64,000 nucleotides of DNA from Streptomyces sp. I6 (GTDB lineage: Bacteria > Actinomycetota > Actinomycetes > Streptomycetales > Streptomycetaceae): contig RHDP01000001.1 of the NCBI GenBank assembly GCA_003725745.1, positions 3,487,001 through 3,551,000 of the forward strand, in the 5' to 3' direction. The position numbers and the translations under genes are program-made. Positions 1 to 12,290 of this stretch are shown here, one piece after another. The notes under the pieces are model-generated. The model saw only the letters and a program-made list of their open reading frames with translations, was not told where the DNA came from and searched no databases. Positions within the stretch are counted from its first letter, which is position 1. Each line of letters starts with the position of its first letter.

Positions 1-94
1 TCGCGGGATCGCTGCCGCGACCGCCGGGCCGGCGCTCGCGGCGGGGCGGGAATGCGGTCGGCGGGATCGGCGTTGCGGGTGGCAAGAAGTTCAG

Positions 95-108
95 AGTTCA
101 ACTAAACT
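95..108. promoter_or_regulatory. Imperfect palindrome upstream of pirin gene
   Basis: AGTTCAACTAAACT is an imperfect inverted repeat (outer AGTT/AACT match, 10 of 14 positions symmetric) ending about 20 bases before the pirin start. It sits where a repressor would block transcription and resembles MarR-type operators in size and A/T content. The regulator is not in the window, so this is a site inferred from symmetry only. Confidence 0.35.
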
Positions 109-128
109 GAGCGCAGGAGGAGGTCCCC

Positions 129-1088
129 ATGCCCGCAGTGACCGTCCGGAACCCGCTGACCCTGCCGCGCGTGGCCGCGGCCGGTGACGCCGTGCAGCGT
201 CCCGCACTGGCCGTGACCACGGCGCCCCAGGGGTACGAGGGGGAGGGTTTCCCGGTGCGCCGCGCGTTCGCCGGGATCAACTACACCTACCTCGACCCGT
301 TCATCATGATGGACCAGATGGGCGAGGTGGAGTACGCGCCCGGGGAGCCGAAGGGCACCCCCTGGCACCCGCACCGCGGCTTCGAGACCGTCACGTACCT
401 GATCGACGGGACCTTCGTCCACCGGGACAGCAACGGCGGCGGCGGGACCATCCGCAACGGCGACACCCAGTGGATGACGGCGGGCTCCGGGCTGCTCCAC
501 ATCGAGGCCCCGCCGGAGGACCTCGTCATGAGCGGCGGTCTCTTCCACGGGCTCCAGCTCTGGGTGAACCTTCCGGCGGCGGACAAGATGATGGACCCGC
601 GCTACCAGGACATCCGCGGCGGCCAGGTCCAGCTGCTGACCTCCCCCGACGGCGGCGCCCTGCTCCGGGTGATCGCCGGAGAGCTGGACGGGCACCAGGG
701 GCCCGGCATCACCCACACCCCGATCACCATGGTCCACGCGACCCTGCGGCCGGGCGCGCAGATCACCCTGCCGTGGCGCGAGGACTTCAACGGCCTCGCG
801 TACGTCCTCGCCGGGCGCGGCGCGGTCGGCGCCGAGCGGCGGCCCGTGCACCTGGGCCAGACGGCGGTGTTCGGCGAGGGCGGCGCGCTGACCGTGCGGG
901 CCGACGACACCCAGGACACCGTCGGCACCGGTGACCTGGAGATCGTGCTGCTCGGCGGGCGGCCCATCCGGGAGCCGATGGCGCACTACGGGCCGTTCGT
1001 CATGAACACCCGAGAGGAGCTCCAGCAGGCGTTCGAGGACTTCCGGAAGGGCCGCCTCGGTACGGTCCCGGCCGTCCACGGCATGTGA
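129..1088 (+). CDS. Pirin family protein
   Basis: 319-aa bicupin protein of the pirin family; family members are metal-binding cupins, some with quercetin 2,3-dioxygenase activity. The N-terminal cupin carries the typical block HPHRGFETVTYLIDG at about residues 78-92, whose His residues and a later Glu bind metal. HIEAP, at about residue 125, is another pirin signature. The C-terminal cupin ends with RPIREPMAHYGPFVMNT, a family hallmark. The start is supported by a strong AGGAGG ribosome site 7-8 bases upstream. The gene is monocistronic, preceded by a small palindrome. The substrate cannot be told from sequence. Confidence 0.93.
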   Translation: MPAVTVRNPLTLPRVAAAGDAVQRPALAVTTAPQGYEGEGFPVRRAFAGINYTYLDPFIMMDQMGEVEYAPGEPKGTPWHPHRGFETVTYLIDGTFVHRDSNGGGGTIRNGDTQWMTAGSGLLHIEAPPEDLVMSGGLFHGLQLWVNLPAADKMMDPRYQDIRGGQVQLLTSPDGGALLRVIAGELDGHQGPGITHTPITMVHATLRPGAQITLPWREDFNGLAYVLAGRGAVGAERRPVHLGQTAVFGEGGALTVRADDTQDTVGTGDLEIVLLGGRPIREPMAHYGPFVMNTREELQQAFEDFRKGRLGTVPAVHGM

Positions 1089-1106
1089 GCCCGGGGCCGG
1101 GCCCCG

Positions 1107-1185
1107 GCGCCCGGGTCCGCGTCCCGGGTCGGGTGCCCGGGTTCGCGGCCCGGCCCGAGCGCCCGGGTCCGCGTCCCGGGTCGGG
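1107..1185. repeat. 27-bp direct repeat, two copies, in intergenic DNA
   Basis: The gap 1089-1308 between the pirin gene and the next gene holds two identical 27-bp direct repeats (1107-1133 and 1159-1185), both made of CCCGGGTC-type words. No gene is apparent here. Confidence 0.6.
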
Positions 1186-1308
1186 CGGCGTCGGCCGCCC
1201 GTCCCGGGGCCCGTCGGTCCGGACCGCCCGCCGTTCCCCCTGACGGCCCGTCACCCGTCCGGACCCGGCGGACGGGACGGGCCGCCCCCGACGTGGTCGG
1301 CTGGAACC

Positions 1309-2414
1309 GTGCCGCCGCCGCAGACCCTTCTCCCCCGGCCCGTGCAGCGCCTCGCCGCCTGGTGCGCCGTCGCGCTGCTCGTCGCGGGGTCGGCGCCGTC
1401 GGCGTATGGCTGATCGTCGAGTTCAAGACCGCCGTCACCCCCCTGCTGCTCGCACTGCTGGGTACCGCGCTGCTCGGCCCGCTGCACCGGCGCCTGATCA
1501 GGATGAAGGTGCAGCGCTCGCTCGCCGCGGGGATCACCTGCGCGGCCGTCGTCGCGGTCGTCGGCGGGGCGATGTACATCGTGGTCAACGCGCTGATCGA
1601 GTCCGGGGACCAGATCATCGCCTCCCTCAAGCGGGCCGCGGCCGACCTGGCCAGGCACTTCGGCGCCGCCGGCACCTCGCTCGACGACCTGGCCACCAAC
1701 TCCAGGCAACTGCTGAGCAGGTTCGGCGGGACCGCCGCGTCCGAGGTGATCTCCGGCATCAGCGTCGTGGGCGAGATGATCGCCATCGCCGTCCTCGCCC
1801 TGCTGCTGAGCTTCTTCTTCCTCCGCGACTCCGACCGCGCGGTCTCCACCCTGCGCTCCCTCGTCCCGCAGTCCACCGGGGACATGGCGGAGGCGATGGG
1901 GCGGCGGGCGTTCGAGGCGGTCGAGGGCTTCATGCGCGGCACCACGTTCATCGCCCTCATCGACGCCGTCTGCATCACCGTCGGCCTGCTGGTCCTGCGC
2001 GTGCCCGGGGCGGTCGGGCTGGGCGCGCTCGTCTTCGTCTTCGCGTACATCCCCTATCTGGGGGCGTTCATCTCCGGCTCGATGGCGGTGCTCGTGGCGC
2101 TCGCCGACCGGGGCTTCGTCATCGCGCTCTGGGCGCTCGGGGTCGTCCTCGCCGTGCAGGTGCTGGAGGGGCATGTGCTCCAGCCGATGATCCAGAGCCG
2201 CACCGTCCAGATGCATCCGGCGGTCGTGATGCTGGCGATCACCGCGGGTGCGGGCATCGCCGGGATCCTCGGGATGCTGCTGGCGGTGCCGCTGACGGCC
2301 GCCGCGTTCGGCATCATCGGGGAACTGCGCAGCCGCTACGAGGCGGTCGGCGATCCCACGCAGGGGCCCGGCGGCACCGGCCCCGGCGGGCCGTCCCCCG
2401 ACCCCGGCTCATAG
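1309..2414 (+). CDS. AI-2E family transporter-like membrane protein (1-nt frame break)
   Basis: Polytopic membrane protein of the AI-2E (UPF0118/PerM) family, typically 350-380 aa; members export small molecules or act in Na+/H+ exchange, and the substrate here is unknown. The C-terminal half shows the family pattern, including FAYIPYLGAFISG and the segment ending LLAVPLTAAAFGII. The first membrane helix is split between two frames at a GGGG run (1386-1389). With one more G, the GTG at 1309 reads MPPPQTLLPRPV and runs through the helix into VWLIVEFKTAVTP, giving 368 aa. Read in one frame, the protein would have an Arg-rich N-terminus unlike the family. The 3' end overlaps the convergent phosphatase gene by 79 bases. 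Confidence 0.85.
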
Positions 2415-4523
2415 AGCTCGAACCAGATCGACTTGCCCTCGCCCCGCGGGTCCACGCCCCAGACGTCCGCGAGCAGCTCCATCAGCAGCAGTCCCCGGCC
2501 GGACGACGCCAGCTCGCCGGGCCGCCGCTTGTGCGGCAGCTCGTCGCTGGTGTCCGAGACCTCCACCCGCAGCCGCCTGCAGCCGTGCTCCCCGGCCGCC
2601 TCCGCCACCATCAGAGCGTCACCGTCGGTGTGCACCAGCACATTGGTGACCATTTCCGAGACCATCAGCACCGCCGAGTCGATCTGCTCCTCGTCGGCCC
2701 AGTCGTACAGCAGGTCGCGCATCTGCCGCCGCGCCATCGAGATCCGCTCCGGCTCGGCCTGGCGGACGGTGAGCACCGTGCGCCGCGGGGCCCGGCGGGC
2801 GGGCCTGCCGTGCCGGGACAGCAGCACGACCGCGATGTCGTCCTCGCGCCGGTCCGACAGCGGGCCGGTGGTGTGGTGGGAGGCCGGTCCGTGCACCGCC
2901 TGCACCAGCGCGTCCGCGAGCTTCTCCAGCGAACCCGACTCGTCCCGGTGCTCCTCCAGCACGGCCCGGATCCGTTCCCACCCGCTGTCCAGGTCGTGGC
3001 CGCCGGTCTCCAGCAGTCCGTCCGTGCAGATCATGATGGTCTCGCCCGGCTCCAGCACGATCTGCGTCGTGGGGTAGTCGGAGTCCGGGTCGATCCCCAG
3101 CGGCAGACCGCCGGCGGTGGGCCGCAGGATCACCGTGCCGTCGGCCAGCCGGATCGCCGGATCGGGGTGCCCGGCCCGGGCGATCTCGATGGTGCCGGTC
3201 GCCGGGTCGCACTCCAGATAGAGGCAGGTCGCGAAGCGCGGGGCGCTGTGGCCGCCCACGGGGTGGCCGTCGTCGTACGCCTCGCTCTCGGTGTAGTCGT
3301 GCAGCCCGGCCAGGAAGCGGGAGGCCCGGGCCAGCACCGCGTCGGGGCGGTGGCCTTCGGTGGCATAGGCGCGCAGGGCGGTCCGCAGCTGCCCCATCAG
3401 CCCGGCCGCCCGTACGTCATGGCCCTGGACGTCTCCGATGACCAGCGCGATCCTCCCGCCGCCCGGCTCTGCGGCGGGGAGGCGCCGGGCAGCGGGATCA
3501 GGTCGTACCAGTCGCCGCCGACCTGGAGGCCGCCGCCGGTCGGAACGTACCGGGCCGCGACCGACATGCCCGGGATGCCCGGTCCCAGGGACGGCATCAT
3601 CGAGCGCTGGAGCCCCCGCGACAGCTCCCGTTCGCTCTCGGCGACCCCGGCGCGGGCCAGCGCCTGCGCCAGCATCCGGGCCACGGTGGCGAGAACGGAG
3701 CGCTCGTCGGGCGTGAAGGCGACGGGATGGCTGAACGCGGCCATCCAGGTGCCCATCGTCCGGCCCGCCACGATCAGTGGGAGGAAGGCCCACGACTGCC
3801 TGCCGTAGCCCTCGATCAGCGGCCACATCATGGGGTACCGGCGCCGGTACTCCTCCGGCGTCGGCACATAGAGGGCCCGTCCCGTCCGGATGACCTCGGC
3901 CACCGGGTACTCGGTCTCGATCGGCATGTCGGCGAGGGGGCCCGCCACATGCTCGTCGTAGCCGTGGTGCCCGACGACCGTGAGCCGGTCGGCCTCCACA
4001 CCGAAGACGGCCAGACCGTCGGGGAGAAGCCCGGCATCGACAGCGAGGCCGCGACCCGCAGCACCTCGGCGGTGGACCGGGCCTCGGCCAGCGCCCGGCC
4101 CGCGTCGAGCAGGAACGCCTCGCGGGAGCGCCGCCAGTCGCCGGTCACCGGGGTGTGGGCACTCGTGCCGGGCTGCGGCTCCGGGACCTCCTGGACGGTG
4201 CCGAACAGGTGGTAGCCGTCGCCCTCGGCCTCCGGCCTGGAGCGGCTGCGGATGGTGCGCAGCACCCGTCCCTCCGCGTCGACGACCCGCACCCGGGACT
4301 CGGCCAGCGTCCCCTCGGCCACGGCGAGCCCGATGATGCCGCTGACCTCGTTCCAGTCGACGGGGTGCAGCCGGGAGCGCACGGCCGAGGCGGTGTACCT
4401 GCCGGCCCCGCCGGGCAGCCCCAGCAGCCGGGCGGCCTCCGCGTCGAGGATCACGGTCCCGGACGCGTTGTCCCAGCGCCAAAGACCGGTCGCCGTCGCG
4501 GCCAGGACGTCCTCGGTGCGCAT
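2336..4523 (-). CDS. SpoIIE-type PP2C phosphatase with PAS, GAF and HATPase domains (two 1-nt frame breaks)
   Basis: Multidomain signalling protein of about 729 aa once two 1-nt breaks are bridged (CCC at 4030-4032, GGGG at 3476-3479, plus-strand reading). Order: PAS-like sensor (about 1-110), GAF domain (about 135-290), SpoIIE/PP2C phosphatase starting near GGDWYDLIPLPG and continuing VIGDVQGHDVRAAGLMGQ with a late CTDGLLE and EDDIAVVLL, then a RsbW-like histidine-kinase ATPase domain (about 590-700, with E-NVLVH and GRGLLLME). Such proteins control anti-sigma/anti-anti-sigma partner switching. The start ATG at 4523 has an AGGA upstream. The target anti-sigma antagonist is not in the window. 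Confidence 0.88.
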
Positions 4524-4573
4524 TTTCCTACTGTATTCAGGTTGCTGCGGCGCACACCCGCTGGGTCGGGGTC

Positions 4574-4737
4574 CCACCGGTCCGCGGGGGCTCCGTACCC
4601 GCGGGTGCCGGGGTACGGCCCGTGCTGCCACCGGTCCGCGGGGGGCTCCGTACCCGCGGGTGCCGGGGTACGGCCCGTGCTGCCACCGGTCCGCGGGGGC
4701 TCCGTACCCGCGGGTGCCGGGGTACGGCCCGTACCCG
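4574..4737. repeat. 54-55 bp minisatellite, three copies, each with an internal hairpin
   Basis: The divergent gap 4524-4864 between the phosphatase gene and aspS holds three tandem copies starting at 4574, 4628 and 4683. The second copy has one extra G. Each unit contains the self-complementary pair CCGTACCC / GGGGTACGG, so each can fold. No ORF is supported. The array lies in the promoter region of both flanking genes. Confidence 0.85.
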
Positions 4738-4864
4738 CGGCGCCGGTCCGCGGCCCGTCCCCGCGCCGCGCGGTACCGCGCGGTAATCCGGACGGGCGGC
4801 CGCGGGCCGGGCGGTAACCTGGGTTGGTCCGCCCACATCCCCCCTCGCGAAGACTGGATGAACG

Positions 4865-6651
4865 ATGCATCGGTACAGGTCCCACACCTGCGGCGAGCTC
4901 CGCGCCTCTGACGTCGGCACCGACGTCCGGCTGAGCGGCTGGCTGCACAATCGCCGAGACCTGGGCGGCATCCTCTTCATCGATCTCCGCGACCACTACG
5001 GTCTGGTCCAGCTCGTCGCCCGCCCCGGCACCCCGGCCAACGACGCACTGAGCCACCTCACCAAGGAGTCCGTCGTCCGCGTGGACGGCAAGGTCTCCGC
5101 CCGCGGGGCGGAGAACGTCAACCCGGACCTGCCGACCGGTGAGATCGAGGTCGAGGTCACCGGCGTCGAGGTGCTCGGCTCCTCGGCCCAGCTGCCCTTC
5201 ACGATCAACACGGACGACGGGGTCAACGAGGAGCGGCGCCTGGAGTACCGCTTCCTGGACCTGCGCCGCGAGCGCATGCACCGCAACATCATGCTGCGCA
5301 CCGCCGTCATCGCCGCCATCCGGCAGAAGATGACCGCGCTCGGCTTCAACGAGATGGCCACCCCCATCCTCACCGCGGCCTCCCCCGAGGGCGCCCGCGA
5401 CTTCCTGGTGCCGTCCCGGCTGAACCCCGGCAAGTTCTACGCGCTGCCGCAGGCCCCGCAGCAGTTCAAGCAGCTGCTGATGATCGCGGGCTTCGACCGC
5501 TACTTCCAGATCGCGCCCTGCTTCCGCGACGAGGACGCCCGTGCCGACCGCTCGCCCGGCGAGTTCTACCAGCTCGACATCGAGATGAGCTTCGTCGAGC
5601 AGGAGGACGTCTTCCGGCCGGTCGAGAGGCTGATGACCGAGCTGTTCGAGGAGTTCGGCGGCGGCCGCCACGTCACCTCGCCGTTCCCGCGGATCCCGTT
5701 CCGCGAGGCGATGCTGAAGTACGGCTCCGACAAGCCCGACCTGCGGGCGCGGCTGGAGCTCGTCGACATCACCGACGTCTTCGAGGGCTCGGAGTTCAAG
5801 GCGTTCGCGGGCAAGCACGTCCGGGCCCTGCCGGTGCCGGCCGTCCAGGACCAGCCGCGGAAGTTCTTCGACCAGCTCGGCGAGTACGCGGTGGAGCAGG
5901 GCGCCAAGGGTCTGGCCTGGGTGCGCGTCGGCGACGACGGAGCGCTGTCCGGCCCGATCGCCAAGTTCCTCACGGGGAGAACGTCGAGGTGCTCACCGAG
6001 CGCCTGGGCCTCAAGCCCGGTCACGCGGTGTTCTTCGGCGCCGGCGAGTTCGACGAGGTCTCCAAGATCATGGGTGCGGTGCGGGTCGAGGCCGCCCGCC
6101 GCTCCGGTCACTTCGAGGAGAACGTCTTCCGGTTCTGCTGGATCGTCGACTTCCCGATGTACGAGAAGGACCCCGAGACCGGGCGGATCGACTTCTCGCA
6201 CAACCCCTTCTCCATGCCGCAGGGCGGTCTGGAGGCCCTGCGCACCCAGGACCCGCTGGACGTCCTCGGCTGGCAGTACGACATCGTCTGCAACGGTGTC
6301 GAGCTGTCCTCCGGCGCCATCCGGAACCACCAGCCCGACATCATGTTCCAGGCCTTCGAGATCGCGGGTTACGACCGCGAGACCGTCGAGCGGGAGTTCT
6401 CCGGCATGCTCCGCGCCTTCCAGTACGGCGCCCCGCCGCACGGCGGCATCGCCCCCGGCGTCGACCGCATCGTGATGCTGCTGGCCGACGAGCCGAACAT
6501 CCGCGAGACGATCGCGTTCCCGCTGAACCAGAACGCGCAGGACCTGCTGATGGGCGCCCCGGCGGAGGTCGAGGAGGCCCGGCTGAAGGAGCTGCACATC
6601 GGCCTCTACAAGGGGCCGGCGAAGCCGACGCCGTACAAGCCCACCAAGTGA
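4865..6651 (+). CDS. aspS: Aspartyl-tRNA synthetase (1-nt frame break)
   Basis: Class II aminoacyl-tRNA synthetase that charges tRNA with aspartate in the cytoplasm. An N-terminal OB anticodon-binding fold (about 1-110, [12 protein letters not shown]) is followed by the catalytic core, with motif 2 around [19 protein letters not shown], a bacterial GAD insertion, and motif 3 [15 protein letters not shown] 1-nt break at the GGGG run 5974-5977 splits the protein between FLT and [13 protein letters not shown]. One extra G restores 595 aa, normal for actinobacterial AspS. As an essential housekeeping gene it is very unlikely to be a real pseudogene, which supports a sequence error here. Confidence 0.95.
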
Positions 6652-6668
6652 GGCCGAACCCGCCGAGC

Positions 6669-6759
6669 CGGCCCGCCTGACAGCGGGCCGCGACGCGATG
6701 AGCCCGGAAGGGCCCGGAACCGATCAAGGCATCGCCACGATCGGCTTCCGGGCCCTTCC
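6669..6759 (+). terminator. Double hairpin terminator after aspS
   Basis: Two consecutive stem-loops follow aspS. The first is CGGCCCGC / GCGGGCCG with a 6-nt loop (6669-6690). The second has a 14-bp perfect outer stem GGAAGGGCCCGGAA / TTCCGGGCCCTTCC (6706-6759), extended inward by CCGATC/GATCGG, and is followed by GCGTTGTTTTC. Confidence 0.85.
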
Positions 6760-6977
6760 GCGTTGTTTTCGTGCTCCTTCCGAGTCGTTCACGGCGCCGC
6801 GCCGACGACGGGCGGCCCCGCGACGGGAATGCACGCGGGGAGCCGTCGACGGCCCACCGGGACCCGGCCGGGCGCGGGACGCGCCGCAGCGGCCGCCCGG
6901 ACCGCATGTGCCGTGTGGACCCGCCGGAACCGTCCGGCCGCCCGCACCGCACGAGGATCACGAGAGGACATCGCGGA

Positions 6978-7775
6978 GTGCTCAGCACCGTACTGACCAG
7001 AGCAGCGCTGCCACTGCTGGCCGCCGGACTGCTGCTCGGGGGCTGCGCGAAGCCCTCGGCACCGTCCCCGGCCGCCGGCCCCCTTCCCGCCGCGCCGGAC
7101 GCCGCGGCGCCGCACGCCGGCCCGCCCGCCGACGCGAACGCCGCGCCGCACGCCGGCCCGCCCGCCGCGGACCGGGCTAATCCCGCCGGGCTGCCCGGTC
7201 TCGGGCCCCGAACCGGTGAACTCGTCCCCGCCGGCACCCGTCAGGCCCTCCTGGTGAGGGGGAGGTCCAGCAACTCCAGCGAGTCCACGGCGACGCTCTA
7301 CGAGCGCGACGCGCAGCAGCGCTGGCGGGCCGTCGCCGGGCCGTGGCCGGCGCGCAACGCCCTGAAGGGTTGGACCGACGAGCACTGGGCCGGGGACCAC
7401 CGCACACCGATCGGCGTCTTCGGGCTCACCGACGCGGGCGGCCGGCTGCCCGACCCGGGCACCGGACTCCCGTACCACCAGTCCGAGGAGTTCGTGGCCG
7501 TCGGTACCGGCTTCCGGGGCGAGAGCCTGCGGGGATCCTTCGACTACGTGGTGGCGATCAACTACAACAGGGAGTCGGGACTGACCCCGCTCGACGAGCG
7601 GCGGCCCATGGGCTGGGACCGGGGCGGCGGCGTCTGGATCCACGTCGACCACGACGGCCCCACCCAGGGGTGCATCTCGCTCGGACTGGACCGGATGGCG
7701 GAGCTGCTGCGCAGGCTGGACCCGGGCAAGCGGCCGGTGGTGGTGATGGGCGACGGCGACTCGCTGGCACGCTGA
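6978..7775 (+). CDS. Lipoprotein L,D-transpeptidase (YkuD-type)
   Basis: About 265 aa from the GTG at 6978. The N-terminus is a lipoprotein signal (VLTRAALPLLAAGLLLGGC; lipobox LGGC), followed by an Ala/Pro-rich linker with a repeated PHAGPPA word. The C-terminal half is a YkuD-like domain: the region HRTPIGVFGLTDA is the substrate-cleft strand, and IHVDHDGPTQGCISLG holds the catalytic His and Cys. These enzymes make 3-3 cross-links or attach proteins in peptidoglycan, here on the outer face of the membrane. Longer upstream starts are possible but would bury the signal peptide. Confidence 0.85.
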   Translation: MLSTVLTRAALPLLAAGLLLGGCAKPSAPSPAAGPLPAAPDAAAPHAGPPADANAAPHAGPPAADRANPAGLPGLGPRTGELVPAGTRQALLVRGRSSNSSESTATLYERDAQQRWRAVAGPWPARNALKGWTDEHWAGDHRTPIGVFGLTDAGGRLPDPGTGLPYHQSEEFVAVGTGFRGESLRGSFDYVVAINYNRESGLTPLDERRPMGWDRGGGVWIHVDHDGPTQGCISLGLDRMAELLRRLDPGKRPVVVMGDGDSLAR

Positions 7776-7853
7776 CCGCGGCGGGGCCGCGGGTCCGCGG
7801 ACCTGGGGTAGGAGTCCGGGGCGGACCGGTCGCGGGGTGTCCCGGCACGCGGG

Positions 7854-7904
7854 GCACGTGGGCCTGCGGGGCACGTGGGCCTGCGGGGCACGTGGGCCCG
7901 CGGA
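7854..7904. repeat. 17-bp tandem repeat, three copies
   Basis: GCACGTGGGCCTGCGGG occurs at 7854, 7871 and 7888 (last copy with substitutions). It lies in the 378-bp convergent gap 7776-8153 between the transpeptidase gene and metG, which has no supported gene. Confidence 0.75.
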
Positions 7905-8064
7905 ACTGCGGACCCGTGTATATACCGAGGGGTCCGGGAGACCTCGACCGGTCTGCCGGTTCGACAGCGGGCCGACGATGCTCCCGGGCCCCTGACCGCT
8001 CACCCCTCCACCGCTCTCCGCTGTCCGCGGGGCCGCCGAACGGCGGGCACCGAGGCGGTAGGGG

Positions 8065-8150
8065 CCGTACGGACCGAGCGGACCGAGCGGGCCGTACGGA
8101 CCGAGCGGACCGAGCGGACTGAACGGGCTGTACGGACCGAACGGAAGGGA
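8065..8150. repeat. Short tandem repeat of CGGACCGAG words next to metG stop
   Basis: A 9-bp word, CGGACCGAG, is repeated and arranged into longer units beginning CCGTACGGACCGAG at 8065 and 8092, with a degenerate copy at 8128. It abuts the metG stop codon. Confidence 0.65.
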
Positions 8151-8153
8151 CGC

Positions 8154-9797
8154 TCAGCCCTTGCCGGGCTCCTCGAGACGCGGGAAGAGCACCGCGCCCT
8201 TCGTCACCGTCGAGCCGGCCGGCAGCGCACCCCACTCCGACGCCTCCTGGACCCGCTGGTCCGCCAGGGCACCGAGCGACGCCTCGGCGCCCAGGGAGTC
8301 CCACAGCTTCCGCGAGGTGTCCGGCATGACCGGGTTCAGCAGCACGGCGACGGCCCGCAGAGACTCCGCGGCCGTGTAGAGGATGGTCGCGAGGCGGGCC
8401 CGGCCTCCCTCGGAGACCGCCGTGTCGGCGGTCTCGTCGAACGCGGTCTTGGCGACCTTCCACGGCTCCTGCTCCGTGATGTAGCCGTTGACCTGCTTCA
8501 CGAATTCGAAGACCGCCAGGATTCCGCCCTGGAAGTCCAGCTCCTCCCCGATCCTGCGGTCGGCCTCGGCCACGGCCTTCGCCAGGCCCTCCTGGACCGC
8601 CTTCTCGGCCTCGCCGTTCGCGGTGGCCTCCGGCAGCGAGCCGCCGAAGTACTTGCCCACCATCGCGGCGACCCGGGACGCCAGGTTGCCGTAGTCGTTG
8701 GCGAGCTCGCTGGTGTAGCGGGCTGAGAAGTCCTCCCACGAGAAGGAGCCGTCCTGGCCGAAGGCGATCGCGCGCAGGAAGTACCAGCGGTACGCGTCCA
8801 CGCCGAAGTGCGAGGTGAGGTCCTGCGGCTTGATGCCGGTCAGGTTCGACTTCGACATCTTCTCGCCGCCGACCATCAGCCAGCCGTTGGCCGCGATCCT
8901 GCCGGGCACCGGGAGCCCCTGGGCCATCAGCATCGCGGGCCAGATGATCGCGTGGAAGCGGAGGATGTCCTTGCCGACGAGGTGGACGTCCGCGGGGAAC
9001 GTGTCCTCGAACTTCGCCGGGCTCTCGTTGTAGCCGACCGCCGTCGCGTAGTTCAGCAGGGCGTCGACCCACACGTAGATGACGTGCTTCTCGTCCCACG
9101 GGATCGGGATGCCCCAGTCGAACGTCGACCGGGAGATCGACAGGTCCTGCAGACCCTGCTTGACGAAGTTCACGACCTCGTTGCGGGCGGACTCGGGCTG
9201 GATGAAGCCGGGATTGGCCGCGTAGAACTCCAGCAGCTTCGGGCCGTACTCGCTGAGCTTGAAGAAGTAGTTCTCCTCCTTGAGGATCTCCACCGGCTTC
9301 TTGTGCACGGGGCACAGCTTCTCTCCGGCGTACTCCCCCTCGCCGTCCAGCAGCTCGCCGGGGAGCTTGTACTCCTCGCAGCCCACGCAGTACGGGCCCT
9401 CGTACCCGCCCTTGTAGATCTCGCCCTTGTCGTAGAGGTCCTGCACGAACTCCTGTACGCGGTCGGTGTGCCGGCGCTCGGTCGTGCGGATGAAGTCGTC
9501 GTTCGCGATCTCCAGGTGCTCCCAGAGGGGCTTCCACGCCTCCTCCACGAGCTTGTCGCACCACTCCTGCGGGCTGACGCCGTTCGCCTCCGCGGTGCGC
9601 ATGATCTTCTGACCGTGCTCGTCCGTGCCGGTGAGGTACCACACCTTCTCGCCGCGCTGGCGGTGCCAGCGGGTGAGCACGTCGCCTGCGACGGTCGTGT
9701 AGGCGTGGCCCAGGTGAGGAGCGTCGTTGACGTAGTAGATGGGGGTCGAGACGTAGTACGCCTTCGCCCCGTGCTTCTCGGATCCAGTGGCCGCCAT
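8154..9797 (-). CDS. metG: Methionyl-tRNA synthetase
   Basis: 547-aa class I aminoacyl-tRNA synthetase charging initiator and elongator tRNA-Met. It shows the HIGH-type motif HLGHAY near residue 28, the KMSKS motif near residue 320, a zinc knuckle in the connective peptide (CVGCEEYKL ... CPVHKK), and an alpha-helical anticodon-binding C-terminus (NDYGNLASRVAAM). It lacks a C-terminal tRNA-binding EMAP domain, as is usual for this length class. The frame is intact, unlike aspS nearby. The gene is convergent with the transpeptidase gene. Confidence 0.95.
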   Translation of the reverse strand: MAATGSEKHGAKAYYVSTPIYYVNDAPHLGHAYTTVAGDVLTRWHRQRGEKVWYLTGTDEHGQKIMRTAEANGVSPQEWCDKLVEEAWKPLWEHLEIANDDFIRTTERRHTDRVQEFVQDLYDKGEIYKGGYEGPYCVGCEEYKLPGELLDGEGEYAGEKLCPVHKKPVEILKEENYFFKLSEYGPKLLEFYAANPGFIQPESARNEVVNFVKQGLQDLSISRSTFDWGIPIPWDEKHVIYVWVDALLNYATAVGYNESPAKFEDTFPADVHLVGKDILRFHAIIWPAMLMAQGLPVPGRIAANGWLMVGGEKMSKSNLTGIKPQDLTSHFGVDAYRWYFLRAIAFGQDGSFSWEDFSARYTSELANDYGNLASRVAAMVGKYFGGSLPEATANGEAEKAVQEGLAKAVAEADRRIGEELDFQGGILAVFEFVKQVNGYITEQEPWKVAKTAFDETADTAVSEGGRARLATILYTAAESLRAVAVLLNPVMPDTSRKLWDSLGAEASLGALADQRVQEASEWGALPAGSTVTKGAVLFPRLEEPGKG

Positions 9798-9972
9798 GGT
9801 CGAAATCCTAACGGCCGCGTGAAGATCGACTCACCCGTGTAAGCCGCGTACGCCGTGCCGGGCCGCCCACCGGGCCCTCCCCCTGCCCGTAGCCCTGCGA
9901 CCGGGGCCCCCGGTCGCCGCGGGCCCCCGGTCGCCGCGGGCGCCCGGTCGCCGCCGGGTCGCGGCGGCCTCC

Positions 9973-10014
9973 GTCCCCGGCCGGTGCGGAACTCTCGCCG
10001 CACCGGCCGGGGAC
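9973..10014 (-). terminator. 17-bp perfect hairpin after VWA gene
   Basis: GTCCCCGGCCGGTGCGG and its exact reverse complement are separated by 8 bases, immediately downstream of the minus-strand VWA gene stop. Likely the terminator of that gene. Confidence 0.85.
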
Positions 10015-10021
10015 GCCGTGC

Positions 10022-12116
<2,095 letters not shown>

Positions 12117-12290
12117 GGGCGAGGCCTTTCGCGTGAATTGGGTGCGATCAATGTCCGCACTTTCCGGCAATGCCCGGTCTTGCTGTGGCAACGCCGCAGC
12201 TCCGGCCAGCGCGGACACGTAAGGTTAGCGGCCGCCTCCGCCGTACAGCAGCAAGCCCCTCCCGCGTCAAGAGCGCCCCGGTCGCTCCTG

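Noticed and set aside
1251-2216. Long minus-strand ORF opposite the AI-2E gene
   Set aside because: High-GC antisense shadow; the plus-strand protein has clear membrane helices and family motifs.
4574-4737. Possible CRISPR array
   Set aside because: Units are directly adjacent with no unique spacers, and there are no cas genes; it is a minisatellite.
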